Assembly (NCBI RefSeq): GCF_000154825.1
Contig: NZ_DS560015.1
Location: 397,052 to 461,051 of the forward strand
Reading direction: 5' to 3'
Source: Anaerofustis stercorihominis DSM 17244
GTDB taxonomy: Bacteria > Bacillota > Clostridia > Eubacteriales > Anaerofustaceae
DNA length: 64,000 bases
The notes below the pieces were generated by a model that saw nothing but the letters and a program-made list of their open reading frames with translations, did not search any database and was not told where the DNA came from. The translations under genes were made by a program, and so were the position numbers. Shown in pieces: positions 1 to 9,280 of this stretch (its first letter is position 1; every line of letters starts with the position of its first letter).

Positions 1-1
1 T

Positions 2-736
2 GTCAATCTTCTTAAAGCCTGTGAATTTTCATGTGATACCGATGTCGATGATGTACATATGGTAGCTTACGGATGTGACTTTGAAAATGAAAAAATCAAA
101 GCTGTCATGGAAGATATCGCAGACAGCAAGATAGAAAGCTATAAAGAGTTTTTAAACAGACTTAATTCTCTCGGATACGATATCACTCTTGAAGAAGTAC
201 TTAATTACGGCGGACAGAAGAGAAGCGAAAAGGAAATGCAGAAGAAGCTCATATTCAACCTTATGGCTGATAAAGGGTATACGAGGACTTGGTCGGACGC
301 AAAGAAAATGTCAAAAAAAGATAAAAGGCTCAATGTGAGAAGACGAAAACCGAACCCCGCAGATATTATAAAAATAGTACACGAAGCGGGAGGTATAATC
401 GTTCTTGCTCATCCATATTTGATAGCGGACGAAGTAAGCTTAAAAGGAGAAACTGTTTCAAGAAGCGAATACATAGATAATCTTATCGAAAACGGACTCG
501 ACGGTATAGAAGCAAGTTATACTTACGATAAAACAAGTTATAACGGAAACATGAAAAAAGAAGATATAATAAGAGAAGTAAAAGAAAAGTACAGTGACAG
601 AGTAAAGATAATTTCGGGAGGTTCCGATTTTCACGGGGATCATAAGAAAGACCCCGATAATCCAAGATTTATCGGAGAATGCGGGATAGACTACGATTAC
701 TTTATAAATAATGAGCTGTTAAAAAAACTTATTTAA
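2..736 (+). CDS. PHP-domain phosphoesterase, 5' end cut by window
   Basis: The reading frame is already open at base 2, so the true start lies outside the window and about 244 C-terminal codons are seen. The protein has PHP-family hallmarks: an LAHPYL stretch in the middle and a GSDFHGDH motif near the end, both of which supply metal-binding histidines and aspartates in this superfamily. Family members of about 280 residues act as cytoplasmic nucleotide phosphoesterases or as 5'-3' exonuclease (RNase AM type). The exact substrate cannot be told from sequence. It sits 12 bases before the deoC-like gene, so the two probably share a transcript. Confidence 0.8.
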   Translation, partial: VNLLKACEFSCDTDVDDVHMVAYGCDFENEKIKAVMEDIADSKIESYKEFLNRLNSLGYDITLEEVLNYGGQKRSEKEMQKKLIFNLMADKGYTRTWSDAKKMSKKDKRLNVRRRKPNPADIIKIVHEAGGIIVLAHPYLIADEVSLKGETVSRSEYIDNLIENGLDGIEASYTYDKTSYNGNMKKEDIIREVKEKYSDRVKIISGGSDFHGDHKKDPDNPRFIGECGIDYDYFINNELLKKLI

Positions 737-748
737 AGGAGATATGAA

Positions 749-1471
749 ATGTCTGTAGATTTCACTAAAATGACAAAAAAAGATGTAGGAAAGCTTTTTG
801 ATTACGCAAGTCTTGCAAAGGACTTGACTGAAGAACAAGTAAGAAATGGATGTAAGGAAGCTATAAAATATAATTGCAAAGCTTTTTGTTATTCCTCTTC
901 ATACTGGACACCTGTAGTTAAAGAAGAGCTTGAAGGTACGGATCTTCTTATCGGTGCTGGGATAGGGTTCCCTCTCGGTCAGCAGACGAGTGCGGTAAAG
1001 GCTTTCGAAGCAGAGGAAGCCGTTAAAATGGGGGCTACGGTATTGGATAACTGTATGAACGTAGGGAATATGAAAGAAAAGAAATACGACGCCATAAAAG
1101 CGGAATTTAAAGACTATGTAAGTGCTGCGGGCGGAGTCCTTACCAAGATGATAATCGAGTGCTGTATGCTTACGGATGAAGAAATAAAAATCGCATGTGA
1201 ACTATGTGTCGAAGCGGGGATTGATTATGTAAAATCGTCTACGGGACATTATGCGGGACCTACGATGGAACAGACAGTTTTAATGAGGGACTGCTTAAAA
1301 GGAACAAAAACGAAACTTAAGGTATCGGGAGTAAAGGCTCCGAAACCTCAAAATGCTTATGCATACTTAATGGCAGGTGCGGAACTCATAGGAACACAGG
1401 ACGCACCTATGATAATAGATTCTCTGGATTTAATGAGAGAAGTCGGGATAGTTCCCAAGTATCAAGGATAA
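749..1471 (+). CDS. Deoxyribose-phosphate aldolase-like protein (divergent DeoC)
   Basis: This 240-residue class I aldolase-fold protein resembles DeoC, which splits 2-deoxyribose-5-phosphate into glyceraldehyde-3-phosphate and acetaldehyde. The Schiff-base lysine region reads YVKSSTG, and the second conserved lysine lies in LKVSGVKAP where canonical enzymes have VKASGGIR. The aspartate region reads VLDNCMNVG instead of the usual DMVINVG. So the catalytic lysines and one aspartate are kept but the phosphate-binding glycine pair is altered. A second, canonical DeoC is encoded at 58894-59586. This copy may act on a related sugar phosphate. GGAGAT precedes the ATG at good spacing, and the gene follows the PHP gene closely. 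Confidence 0.75.
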   Translation: MSVDFTKMTKKDVGKLFDYASLAKDLTEEQVRNGCKEAIKYNCKAFCYSSSYWTPVVKEELEGTDLLIGAGIGFPLGQQTSAVKAFEAEEAVKMGATVLDNCMNVGNMKEKKYDAIKAEFKDYVSAAGGVLTKMIIECCMLTDEEIKIACELCVEAGIDYVKSSTGHYAGPTMEQTVLMRDCLKGTKTKLKVSGVKAPKPQNAYAYLMAGAELIGTQDAPMIIDSLDLMREVGIVPKYQG

Positions 1472-1520
1472 ACAGATAATGAATATAATATAATTCCTCC
1501 AATATAACTTATCTTTAACA

Positions 1521-1550
1521 AAAGGACGCGGGAAACTGCGTTCTTTTATT
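1521..1550 (+). terminator. Intrinsic terminator after the deoC-like gene
   Basis: AAAGGACGC pairs with GCGTTCTTT (one G-U) around an eight-base loop, followed by a T-rich run. No gene was seen in the 270 bases between the deoC-like gene and the TPR lipoprotein. Confidence 0.75.
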
Positions 1551-1705
1551 TTATTTATGTAAGATGATAATTATATATGCTTATTTATTTTGGTTTTAGT
1601 CATAGGAGTATTTATGAATTTAAAATTAAAGATATAATATATATCCTTCTTTATAATTAAAAAATGATTAATATTGTAACCGAAAAATTTATATATCCTG
1701 TTTTA

Positions 1706-1714
1706 TGATATAAT
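1706..1714 (+). promoter_or_regulatory. Extended -10 promoter for the TPR lipoprotein
   Basis: TGATATAAT, a perfect -10 hexamer with a TGn extension, lies 30 bases before the start codon. No good -35 hexamer is seen at 16-18 bases, as expected for extended -10 promoters. The same TGATATAAT block recurs at 17639 and 57625. Confidence 0.6.
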
Positions 1715-1743
1715 ATAAAAAATTTGTATAAAGAGGCAGTAAG

Positions 1744-2397
1744 ATGACATTTAAGAAACAACATTTTTATAAAAAAACAGTTTTACTTATTACATTGATT
1801 GCTATTATATTTTCTTTTTTCGGTTGTCAAAGAGAAGAGAGTGCCGAGGAGTTATATGCTTCAGGCGAAAAATATTTCAAAGCACAGGATTTTTATAATT
1901 CCATAGAAACCTTAAATAAAGTGGAAGAAAATAAGCTTAAAAAGGAAAAAGAAGCAAATAGGTATTATATGATAGGATATTCATACTGGCAGTTAAAGAG
2001 ATTTGATACCGCAGTCGAACCGCTTGAAAAAGCCGATAAGTTGGAGCCAGAGAATGAAGAATACATGATAACTTTAGCCAGAGTATATAATATAAACGAT
2101 AATATTGATAAAGCGGAGGAATATTATTCAAAGGTAACTAAGGTAAATGATAAAAACGAAAAAGCATATGAAAGTCTAGGTTCAATATATATAAAGAAAA
2201 ATCAACCTAAAAAAGCTATTGCATATTTAAAAAAAGCCGTAGATATTTACCCTGAGTATGCAAATGCCTACGGGAATATGGCTATAGCCTATGATATGTT
2301 AAATGATAAAGAAATGACAAATTATTACTTAAAGAAGGCAAAGAGTCTCGGGTACAATAATCTACCTGCCATAAGAGATATAAAAAATAAAGAATAG
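1744..2397 (+). CDS. TPR-repeat lipoprotein
   Basis: The 217-residue protein begins with a basic stretch and hydrophobic helix ending in FSFFGC, a lipobox whose cysteine (about residue 28) would be lipidated, anchoring the protein on the outer face of the membrane. The rest is about four tetratricopeptide repeats (roughly residues 35-205), with typical patterns such as YANAYGNMAIAYDMLNDKEM. TPRs serve protein-protein contact; no catalytic motif is seen and the partner is unknown. AAGAGG precedes the ATG. It appears to be a single-gene unit. Confidence 0.8.
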   Translation: MTFKKQHFYKKTVLLITLIAIIFSFFGCQREESAEELYASGEKYFKAQDFYNSIETLNKVEENKLKKEKEANRYYMIGYSYWQLKRFDTAVEPLEKADKLEPENEEYMITLARVYNINDNIDKAEEYYSKVTKVNDKNEKAYESLGSIYIKKNQPKKAIAYLKKAVDIYPEYANAYGNMAIAYDMLNDKEMTNYYLKKAKSLGYNNLPAIRDIKNKE

Positions 2398-2563
2398 TAT
2401 ATTTATTACAATATCGATTTGTATAATATTGTAAAGTAATGTAAAATTTATGTAAAATCAAAATAAACAATAAGTAAAATATAAGAAAAGCAAATGTAAT
2501 ATGTGTTATATTTATCTCGGTTCTTATATTTTATTTAGGAAAAATAAGAAACGGAGCAGAAAA

Positions 2564-3031
2564 ATGTTTAATATTGTTTTATTTAATCCTGAAATTCCGC
2601 AGAATACCGGAAACATTGTAAGAACTTGTGCAGTAACAGATACAAAACTTCATCTTATAAAACCACTCGGCTTTAGTATAAAGGATAAATACTTAAAAAG
2701 AGCGGGTTTAGATTACTGGGATGAGGCAACAATAAGTGTATATGAAAATTTTGAAGATTTCCTTGATAAAAATGATGTAAAAAATCTTTATTTACTCACG
2801 ACAAAAGGAGATAAGAATTACACTGATTTTAAATTTGAAGAAAATGATTATTTTATGTTCGGAGCCGAAACGAAAGGGCTTCCGGATTATATTCACCAAA
2901 AATATCCGAGTACAAGGCTTAGGATTCCCATGATACCGAAAGAGAATGCAAGGTGTTTAAATTTATCGAACAGCGTAGCGGTACTATTATATGAGGCACT
3001 TAGACAGCATAATTTCGAATCTATGAAATAA
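2564..3031 (+). CDS. trmL: tRNA (cytidine/uridine-34 2'-O) methyltransferase, TrmL
   Basis: This is a SPOUT-class methyltransferase of 155 residues. It methylates the ribose of the wobble base in tRNA-Leu isoacceptors, using S-adenosylmethionine. The N-terminus MFNIVLFNPEIPQNTGNIVR is the family signature, and the C-terminal knot carries FGAETKGLP and RIPM...RCLNLSNSVAV. The frame is open back to an ATG at 2501. The start at 2564 is chosen because it gives the family N-terminus and follows ACGGAG at good spacing; the extra 21 residues look untranslated. Confidence 0.92.
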   Translation: MFNIVLFNPEIPQNTGNIVRTCAVTDTKLHLIKPLGFSIKDKYLKRAGLDYWDEATISVYENFEDFLDKNDVKNLYLLTTKGDKNYTDFKFEENDYFMFGAETKGLPDYIHQKYPSTRLRIPMIPKENARCLNLSNSVAVLLYEALRQHNFESMK

Positions 3032-3078
3032 ACTATATTAAGCCTGACCTTTTTTTGGTGTAAAGGGGAGGAAAGAAT

Positions 3079-4779
3079 ATGGATATTATGATGTTGATTC
3101 AGCTCTTCGGAGGCCTGGGTTTATTCCTTTACGGAATGGATCTTATGGGTGAAGGGCTAAAGAAAGCTGCAGGGAACAAACTCAAGGACATACTAAACAA
3201 GGTTACCAGTAATCCTATAAAGGCACTTGCTTTGGGTACGATAGTAACTATGATAATTCAAAGTTCTTCTGCGACGACTGTGCTTGTGGTAGGTCTTGTA
3301 AATGCAAACCTTATGACCCTTGCTCAGGCGGCAGGGGTGATTTTGGGGGCGGATATCGGTACTACCATAACGGGACAGATAATCGCTCTTAACCTATCGG
3401 ACTACGCACCTTTATTCATAGGTATAGGTGCAGCCATACTTATGTTTGCGAACAAGGATAAACTAAAACACGTTGCGGAATGTATTTTGGGTTTTGGTAT
3501 TTTATTTTTCGGCATAAGCGTTATGTCTACGGTTTTAAAACCTCTTGCAGACAATCCATTCTTTACCAATATGCTTGTAAGTTTGGGACATTACCCGATC
3601 CTCGGTCTTCTTGCAGGCGTCTTTGTAACGGCAGTGATACAGTCTTCTTCCGCATCTATCGGCTTGCTTCAGGCTCTCGCAATCGGCGGTGCTTTTGCCG
3701 GAGTTGAGGGATATGAAGCTCTTGGTGTGGTCGTTCCTATAGTTTTAGGTATGAATATCGGAACATGTGCAACGGCTATGATAGCAATGATAGGTGTTGA
3801 AAGAGAGGCTAAACAGGCGGCGGTATTTCATCTTATTACCAAAACAGTTGGGGTAATATGGATGATGTCTTTATTATTCTTAACAGGAGCGTTTGCTAAA
3901 GACGGGCATAGTTTTGTTTTTAATTTTATATTATCAATATCGGGAAGTGATCCTACTCAGCAGATCGCAAACTTCCATACTATGTTCAACGTAATCAACG
4001 CATCGTTGTTATTATTCTTAAGTAAACCTATTATTAAGTTTATAGAGAAAGTTCTGCCGGTGAAAAAAAAAGACGAGGAAAGCGATTTTACACTCAAATT
4101 GAATGATATTTTGTTGGAAAATCCCGCATTTGCTGTTTCGGAAGCGTTAAACGAAGTCGAAACAATGTCGGAAATCGCTTATAAATCGGTAAATCTCGCC
4201 TCGAATGCATGCATAAACAATGAATTTGAAAATATCGAAGAGGTCGAGCTTTTGGAAAATCTAATCAATAAGTACGAAACGGGAATCGCAGAATTCGTTA
4301 TAAAGATTTCCGCTTTGGACGCAAGCATTCAAAGTGCGGATTTTACCGTCCATCTTCATCAGGTAATACACGATATCGAAAGGATAGGTGATTACTGTAT
4401 GAGTATGGTGAGAATTGCGCAGAATAAAAGAGACGACGGCGTGGTCTTCAGTGAAAATGCAACGAGAGAGTTAAGTGAAATGTATGAAATGGTAAGAAAG
4501 AATTTAAGACTTGCTATAGACGCATTTAAAGAAAAAGATTTAACAAAGGCCGTTAAAACGGACCTTATGGAAGAAGAAATAGATAAAAAAGAAGATGAAC
4601 TCAGAAAAGCACACATAGACAGACTTAACAGAAAGTCTTGCACTCCCGAAGCCGGTGTTGTATACTTTGATATAGTAGCCGATTTGGAAAGAATCGGCGA
4701 TTACAGTGCACATATCGGAGGTTTTGTAAAGGAATACGTGGAATTATTATCACGCAGACAATTTGACATGCTTCCATAG
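3079..4779 (+). CDS. Na+/phosphate cotransporter with PhoU-like C-terminal domain (NptA type)
   Basis: The 566-residue protein has two inverted PNaS repeats, each with the QSSSAT/QSSSAS signature (about residues 61 and 193), in a membrane domain of about eight to nine helices (residues 1-310). A cytoplasmic helical region follows (about 340-560) with the E-x-x-x-D metal-binding patterns of PhoU (IERIGDYC and LERIGDYS). Family members import phosphate with sodium; for many clostridial members the substrate is untested. GGGGAGG precedes the ATG. The gene is followed 10 bases later by trxB. A paralogue is encoded at 45457-47088. Confidence 0.88.
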   Translation: MDIMMLIQLFGGLGLFLYGMDLMGEGLKKAAGNKLKDILNKVTSNPIKALALGTIVTMIIQSSSATTVLVVGLVNANLMTLAQAAGVILGADIGTTITGQIIALNLSDYAPLFIGIGAAILMFANKDKLKHVAECILGFGILFFGISVMSTVLKPLADNPFFTNMLVSLGHYPILGLLAGVFVTAVIQSSSASIGLLQALAIGGAFAGVEGYEALGVVVPIVLGMNIGTCATAMIAMIGVEREAKQAAVFHLITKTVGVIWMMSLLFLTGAFAKDGHSFVFNFILSISGSDPTQQIANFHTMFNVINASLLLFLSKPIIKFIEKVLPVKKKDEESDFTLKLNDILLENPAFAVSEALNEVETMSEIAYKSVNLASNACINNEFENIEEVELLENLINKYETGIAEFVIKISALDASIQSADFTVHLHQVIHDIERIGDYCMSMVRIAQNKRDDGVVFSENATRELSEMYEMVRKNLRLAIDAFKEKDLTKAVKTDLMEEEIDKKEDELRKAHIDRLNRKSCTPEAGVVYFDIVADLERIGDYSAHIGGFVKEYVELLSRRQFDMLP

Positions 4780-4789
4780 GAGGTAAAAA

Positions 4790-5710
4790 ATGAATTATGA
4801 TGTAATTATTATCGGTGCGGGTCCCGCAGGTTTAAGCGCAGGGCTTTATGCATCAAGGTCTACACTAAATACTTTGATCATCGAAAAGGCAGTCGTAGGC
4901 GGACAGATTACCACTACAACCGAAATCGAAAATTATCCCGGAGCCAGTGAAGTTACGGGACCGGAACTCGTAGAAAAAATGAAAGAACAATGCCTTAGTT
5001 TCGGAGCGAATATAGTAAGTGACGAAGTAATAAGTGTTGAGAAAAAAGACGACGGGATGTTTTATGTTAAAGGCAGCAAAGAAGAATATATAGGAAAAAC
5101 TTGTATTATCGCCTCAGGTTCTACACCTAAAGAACTTGGTATAAAAGGAGAGAGAGAATTCAGGGGGATGGGAGTATCTTACTGTGCCACTTGTGACGCC
5201 GGTTTCTTTACGGGCTTTGAAGTGTGTGTGGTAGGAGGCGGTGATACCGCTTTGAAAGAAGCGATATACTTAACCAAATTTGCAAAAAAAGTAACTATCA
5301 TTCATAGGCGTGACCAGTTCAGAGGCGGAAAGAGCTGGGAAAAGAAAGCCAGAGCCAATGATAAAGTACATTTCTTACTAAGTCATGAACCGGTGGAAAT
5401 CCTCGGTGAAAACGGTATGGTGACGGGAATAAAAGTCAAAAACAAGAAGACAGGGGAAGTATATGATTATAAGACAGACGGCGTTTTCATGTTCGTAGGT
5501 CATAATCCGAACAGTACTCTTGTTAAAAACTTGGTCGAAGTTGATGAAAAAGGTTATATAGTAACCGATAACGCTCTTCAAACGTCGGTAAAAGGACTTT
5601 TCGTTGCCGGAGATGTAAGACAGAAGAATTTAAGACAAGTCGTTACAGCGGCTTCTGACGGCGCTATATGCGCAACAGGTGCCGAAGAATATATAGATGA
5701 ATTGATTTAG
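4790..5710 (+). CDS. trxB: Thioredoxin reductase
   Basis: The 306-residue flavoenzyme passes electrons from NADPH through FAD to thioredoxin in the cytoplasm. It has the FAD-binding GAGPAGL near residue 9, the redox pair in YCATCDAGFF (about residue 133), the NADPH motif GGGDTA, and the C-terminal FAD motif GLFVAGDVR. The residue after CATCD is A where most enzymes have G, a minor change. AGGAGG precedes the ATG. It lies 10 bases after the phosphate transporter gene, probably cotranscribed. Confidence 0.95.
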   Translation: MNYDVIIIGAGPAGLSAGLYASRSTLNTLIIEKAVVGGQITTTTEIENYPGASEVTGPELVEKMKEQCLSFGANIVSDEVISVEKKDDGMFYVKGSKEEYIGKTCIIASGSTPKELGIKGEREFRGMGVSYCATCDAGFFTGFEVCVVGGGDTALKEAIYLTKFAKKVTIIHRRDQFRGGKSWEKKARANDKVHFLLSHEPVEILGENGMVTGIKVKNKKTGEVYDYKTDGVFMFVGHNPNSTLVKNLVEVDEKGYIVTDNALQTSVKGLFVAGDVRQKNLRQVVTAASDGAICATGAEEYIDELI

Positions 5711-5731
5711 ATTATAGTTATATGAATACTT

Positions 5732-5763
5732 AAAAGCGTTAAATTACTTTTAGCGCTTTTTTC
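5732..5763 (+). terminator. Intrinsic terminator after trxB
   Basis: AAAAGCGTTAAA and TTTTAGCGCTTTT can pair, followed by a run of T. Confidence 0.75.
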
Positions 5764-5775
5764 TTTACAAAAAAC

Positions 5776-5804
5776 TTGAAAAAAACATGAAAAAAGCATA
5801 AAAT
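5776..5804 (+). promoter_or_regulatory. Sigma-A promoter for the BMP-type lipoprotein gene
   Basis: TTGAAA, a 17-base spacer and TAAAAT stand 34 bases before the start codon. Confidence 0.65.
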
Positions 5805-5837
5805 AAATATATTATACAGTATAGAGGTATAAAATTT

Positions 5838-6865
5838 ATGAGGTTTGATATGAAGAAGATATTCAGTATATTAATAGCTTTCTTTTTTCTCCTGACAGTC
5901 GTCGGGTGCACGAGTAAAGCAGATAGTACCGATCCCAACAATAAAAAATTTAAAATAGCATATATTTCGGATACATACGGAGAAGAAGATGTTAAGAATA
6001 AAGAAATCATCGATGGTGTAAATGAATCATTTAAAAATTATGATTTCTCTTTCGATATAAAAGTACCTAAATCTTCTGAGAATTATGAAACAGTTGCTAA
6101 CGGATTATTATCATCCACAAAATATGATTTGGTCCTTGCCAATTCGCCGGCGGTATGTTCATCCCTTCTCGCAGTCCATAGCGATTACCCGACAAGTAAT
6201 CTTGGATTTATAGGGTACGGAGATGAAACGAACAACTCAATGAGCATTACCTTCAAAAATGAAGAAGGGGCTTTCCTCTCGGGTTATTTGGCCGCTAAGT
6301 CTACAAAGACCAATGTTTTGGGATATATAGGTGCTTATGAAAATAAAAACCAAGACTATGAATATGGATTTATGAGCGGTGCAAAAGCTGCAAATGCAAA
6401 TGTAAAAGTTGAAAAGGCATTTACAAATTCCTATATCGACGCACAGGCAGGAAGTAAGATAGCCGAGGAACTCGTTTCAAAGAAAGCTGATGTTTTCTTT
6501 ACGGTTTGCGGTGCGGGAGCTATAGGGGTCGATAACGTTATAAGAGAAAAAGGTCTTAAAGTAATAGATTCCGACCTTTATAATAAATCCGATAATGAAA
6601 TAAAGCTTGGTGAAATTTATAAAATTATAAAAATGCCGCTATGTCTATATGTGATTCGGTTATATTCGAATCATTCAATAAAAATGTAAATAATTTAGGT
6701 GTGGGTGATTCAGTAGTTAATTTGAAATTGAATCCAAATTTCTATAAAGAAGGCGACAGTGTAACATTAGAATTGGAAGAGTGTAAAAAAGATATTGCTA
6801 CAGGTGCTCTAAAAGTACCAAAAGACAATAAGTCGTTTGAGACTTTCAAATATAAAACAAAATAA
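5838..6865 (+). pseudogene. BMP-family substrate-binding lipoprotein, frameshifted
   Basis: The first frame (5838-6689) encodes a signal peptide with lipobox TVVGC, then a BMP/Med-type periplasmic-binding fold (FKIAYISDTY; NEEGAFLSGYLAA). These lipoproteins deliver nucleosides or similar ligands to ABC importers. The normal C-terminus is not in that frame: the last 15 or so residues are nonsense. The family-like continuation NAAMSICDSVIFESFNKNV... lies in the next frame, ending at 6865. The switch coincides with an A5 run at 6629-6633; one more A would restore a single 342-residue protein. An ATG at 5850 is an alternative start. No permease or ATPase gene is adjacent. It could be a true pseudogene, a phase-variable tract or a sequencing error. 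Confidence 0.8.
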
Positions 6866-6881
6866 TAAGGAGACGACCAAA

Positions 6882-7949
6882 ATGGATATAAAATATGAAT
6901 TAGTAGAAAAAAGAAAAGAAAAACCGGATGAAAATAATTTAGGGTTCGGTAATTATTTTACCGACCATATGTTTATAATGGATTATACCGAAGGGAAAGG
7001 ATGGCATGACGCAAGAATAGTTCCTTACGGACCTTTATCCATAGATCCCGCAATGATGGTTCTTCACTATGCACAGGAAACTTTTGAAGGACTTAAAGCT
7101 TACAGAAACGAAAAAGGTGAAATCTTATTATTCAGACCTGAAATGAATGCAAAACGTATGATTAACTCAAATAAGCGTATATGTATGCCGGGAGTGCCTG
7201 AAGATATGTTCGTGGAAGCGGTTGAAAAACTCGTTAAATGCGAAAAAGACTGGGTACCTGCAAAAGAAGAAACATCATTATACATCAGACCTTTTGTATT
7301 TGCTTCAGAGAGCAGTGTAGGAGTTCATCCAGCAAAGACATATAAATTTATAATCATCTTATCTCCTGTAGGAGCTTATTATCCCGAAGGAGTAAACCCT
7401 GTTAAGATTTGGGTTGAAGATGAATATGTAAGAGCAGTAAAAGGCGGTACGGGATTTACAAAATGCGGCGGTAATTATGCGGCAAGTATCGCAGCTCAGG
7501 TAAAAGCGGAAGAAAACGGATATACTCAAGTACTTTGGTTAGACGGTGTACACAGAAAATACGTTGAAGAAGTAGGTACGATGAATGCAATGTTCGTTAT
7601 CGACGGAAAAGTCGTTACGGCGGCTCTTGACGGTTCCGTACTTCCGGGAGTTACGAGAGATTCCATAATCCATATACTAAAAGACTGGGGAATGGAAGTA
7701 GAAGAAAGAGATTTAAGTATAGACGAACTTATGGATGCGGCAAGAAGCGGAAAATTGACCGAAGCATTCGGTACCGGTACCGCAGCGGTAATATCTCCTA
7801 TCGGAGAGCTATGCTATAAAGGCGAAGCCGTAGAAATCAATGGTTTTAAAACAGGCGAACTTACTCAAAAACTATATGACACTTTAACAGGTATCCAATG
7901 GGGTAAAATAGAAGATAAGTTCGGATGGACAAGAAAAATAGATTTATAA
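6882..7949 (+). CDS. ilvE: Branched-chain amino acid aminotransferase
   Basis: This 355-residue fold-type IV PLP enzyme interconverts leucine, isoleucine and valine with their 2-oxo acids. The Schiff-base lysine is in FTKCGGNYAAS, and the substrate/PLP loop regions HYAQETFEGLKAYR and the GTGTAAVISP phosphate clamp are intact. The frame is open upstream to 6837, but AAGGAG at 6867-6872 and the family N-terminus MDIKYEL point to the ATG at 6882. The gene for a U32 protein follows after 19 bases. Confidence 0.95.
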   Translation: MDIKYELVEKRKEKPDENNLGFGNYFTDHMFIMDYTEGKGWHDARIVPYGPLSIDPAMMVLHYAQETFEGLKAYRNEKGEILLFRPEMNAKRMINSNKRICMPGVPEDMFVEAVEKLVKCEKDWVPAKEETSLYIRPFVFASESSVGVHPAKTYKFIIILSPVGAYYPEGVNPVKIWVEDEYVRAVKGGTGFTKCGGNYAASIAAQVKAEENGYTQVLWLDGVHRKYVEEVGTMNAMFVIDGKVVTAALDGSVLPGVTRDSIIHILKDWGMEVEERDLSIDELMDAARSGKLTEAFGTGTAAVISPIGELCYKGEAVEINGFKTGELTQKLYDTLTGIQWGKIEDKFGWTRKIDL

Positions 7950-7968
7950 AAGAAAAGGAATATATAAA

Positions 7969-9189
7969 ATGAGTGAATTACTTGCTCCTGCCGGAGATTT
8001 GGAAAAGTTAAAATATGCGTTTACTTACGGTGCGGACGCTTGTTACCTTGGAGGTAAAAAGTTTTCCATGAGAGCGAATGCGGGAAACTTTACTATAGAT
8101 GAAATACGAGAAGGAGCCGATTTTGCTCACAGCAAAAATGGGAAAGTTTATGTTACTATCAATATTTCCGGAAGGAATAATGATTTTAGCGAGCTTGCAA
8201 AGTATGTAAAAGACTTAGATAATGCCGGAGTTGACGGGATAATAGCCGCCGACCCCGGTATTATCATGACCGTAAGAGATACTCTTCCTGATATGAAGAT
8301 ATCTCTTTCCACACAGTCCAGCACAACGAATTATAAAAGCGTTGAATTTTGGAAACGTAACGGAGTAAACAGGATAGTCCTTGCCAGAGAACTTTCTTTT
8401 GAGGATATCAAAGGGATATGTGAAAATAAACCCGAGGGAATGGAAATAGAAACGTTCGTTCACGGAGCTATGTGTATTTCTTATTCCGGAAGGTGTTTAC
8501 TAAGTAATTACCTTACAGGCAGAGATGCAAACAGGGGAGACTGTGCACAGCCTTGCAGGTGGAAATATTCTCTTATGGAGAGTACGAGAGAAGGAGAATA
8601 CTTCCCTATAGAAGAGCATAAAGAAGGCAGTTTTATCTTTAACTCAAAAGACCTATGCCTTATAAATCATATTCACGAGCTTATGGAAGCGGGAGTAGAC
8701 AGTTTTAAGATTGAAGGCAGGATGAAGAGCATATTCTACGTTTCTACCGTTGTTAATGCATACAGAAATGCTATTGATGCATATGAAAGAGACAAGGAAA
8801 ATTATAAAATAGATGAAAGCTTATTTGAAGAACTTACAAAAGTAAGTCACAGACAATATACCGAAGGGTTTTTCTTTGGTAATGCCGATTCGTCCACTCA
8901 AAACTATGGAACAAGTTCTTATACCAGAAATTACGATTTTGTAGCTCAGGTAATCGGATATAATAAAGAAAAAGGTATGTACGAAATAGAGCAGAGAAAT
9001 AAATTCTTTGTATCCGACGAATTGGAACTTGTTAGACCGAGAGAAAAAAGTATCACCTTTAAAATCAAAAAAATGTTTAACGAAAAAGGAGAAGAAGTCG
9101 AAAGTACTCCGCACCCTAAAGAAAGGTTATTTATTCAAACCGACGGCACCGAACTCAGCGAGTTTGAGCTGATAAGAAAAAGAGTATAA
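7969..9189 (+). CDS. U32-family protein (TrhP/RlhA-like RNA hydroxylation protein)
   Basis: The 406-residue protein starts with SELLAPAGDLEKLKYAFTYG, the U32 signature. A central cysteine set, CISYSGRC...CAQPC (about residues 168-190), matches the iron-sulfur-binding cysteines known for this family. Although long called peptidases, characterised members (TrhP, RlhA, UbiU) work in prephenate-dependent 5-hydroxylation of tRNA or rRNA or in quinone synthesis. The C-terminal domain (about 320-400) is the small beta-barrel typical of the tRNA-acting forms. The TrhP assignment is by similarity only. Confidence 0.85.
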   Translation: MSELLAPAGDLEKLKYAFTYGADACYLGGKKFSMRANAGNFTIDEIREGADFAHSKNGKVYVTINISGRNNDFSELAKYVKDLDNAGVDGIIAADPGIIMTVRDTLPDMKISLSTQSSTTNYKSVEFWKRNGVNRIVLARELSFEDIKGICENKPEGMEIETFVHGAMCISYSGRCLLSNYLTGRDANRGDCAQPCRWKYSLMESTREGEYFPIEEHKEGSFIFNSKDLCLINHIHELMEAGVDSFKIEGRMKSIFYVSTVVNAYRNAIDAYERDKENYKIDESLFEELTKVSHRQYTEGFFFGNADSSTQNYGTSSYTRNYDFVAQVIGYNKEKGMYEIEQRNKFFVSDELELVRPREKSITFKIKKMFNEKGEEVESTPHPKERLFIQTDGTELSEFELIRKRV

Positions 9190-9206
9190 CTTTCTAAAAA
9201 TTGTAT

Positions 9207-9232
9207 ACAAATTATATGATTTGTGTTAAAAT
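9207..9232 (+). promoter_or_regulatory. Inverted repeat and -10 box before pduL
   Basis: ACAAAT-N6-ATTTGT (9207-9224) is followed by TAAAAT at 9227-9232. The repeat overlaps where a -35 would be and might bind a regulator; no matching regulator gene is adjacent. Confidence 0.35.
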
Positions 9233-9280
9233 AATCGTGGTAAACATATTAATTTAATTATTGAAGGAGAATTTAAATAG

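Noticed and set aside
2501-2563. 21-residue N-terminal extension of TrmL
   Set aside because: The family begins at MFNIVLFNP and a good ribosome site precedes the ATG at 2564.
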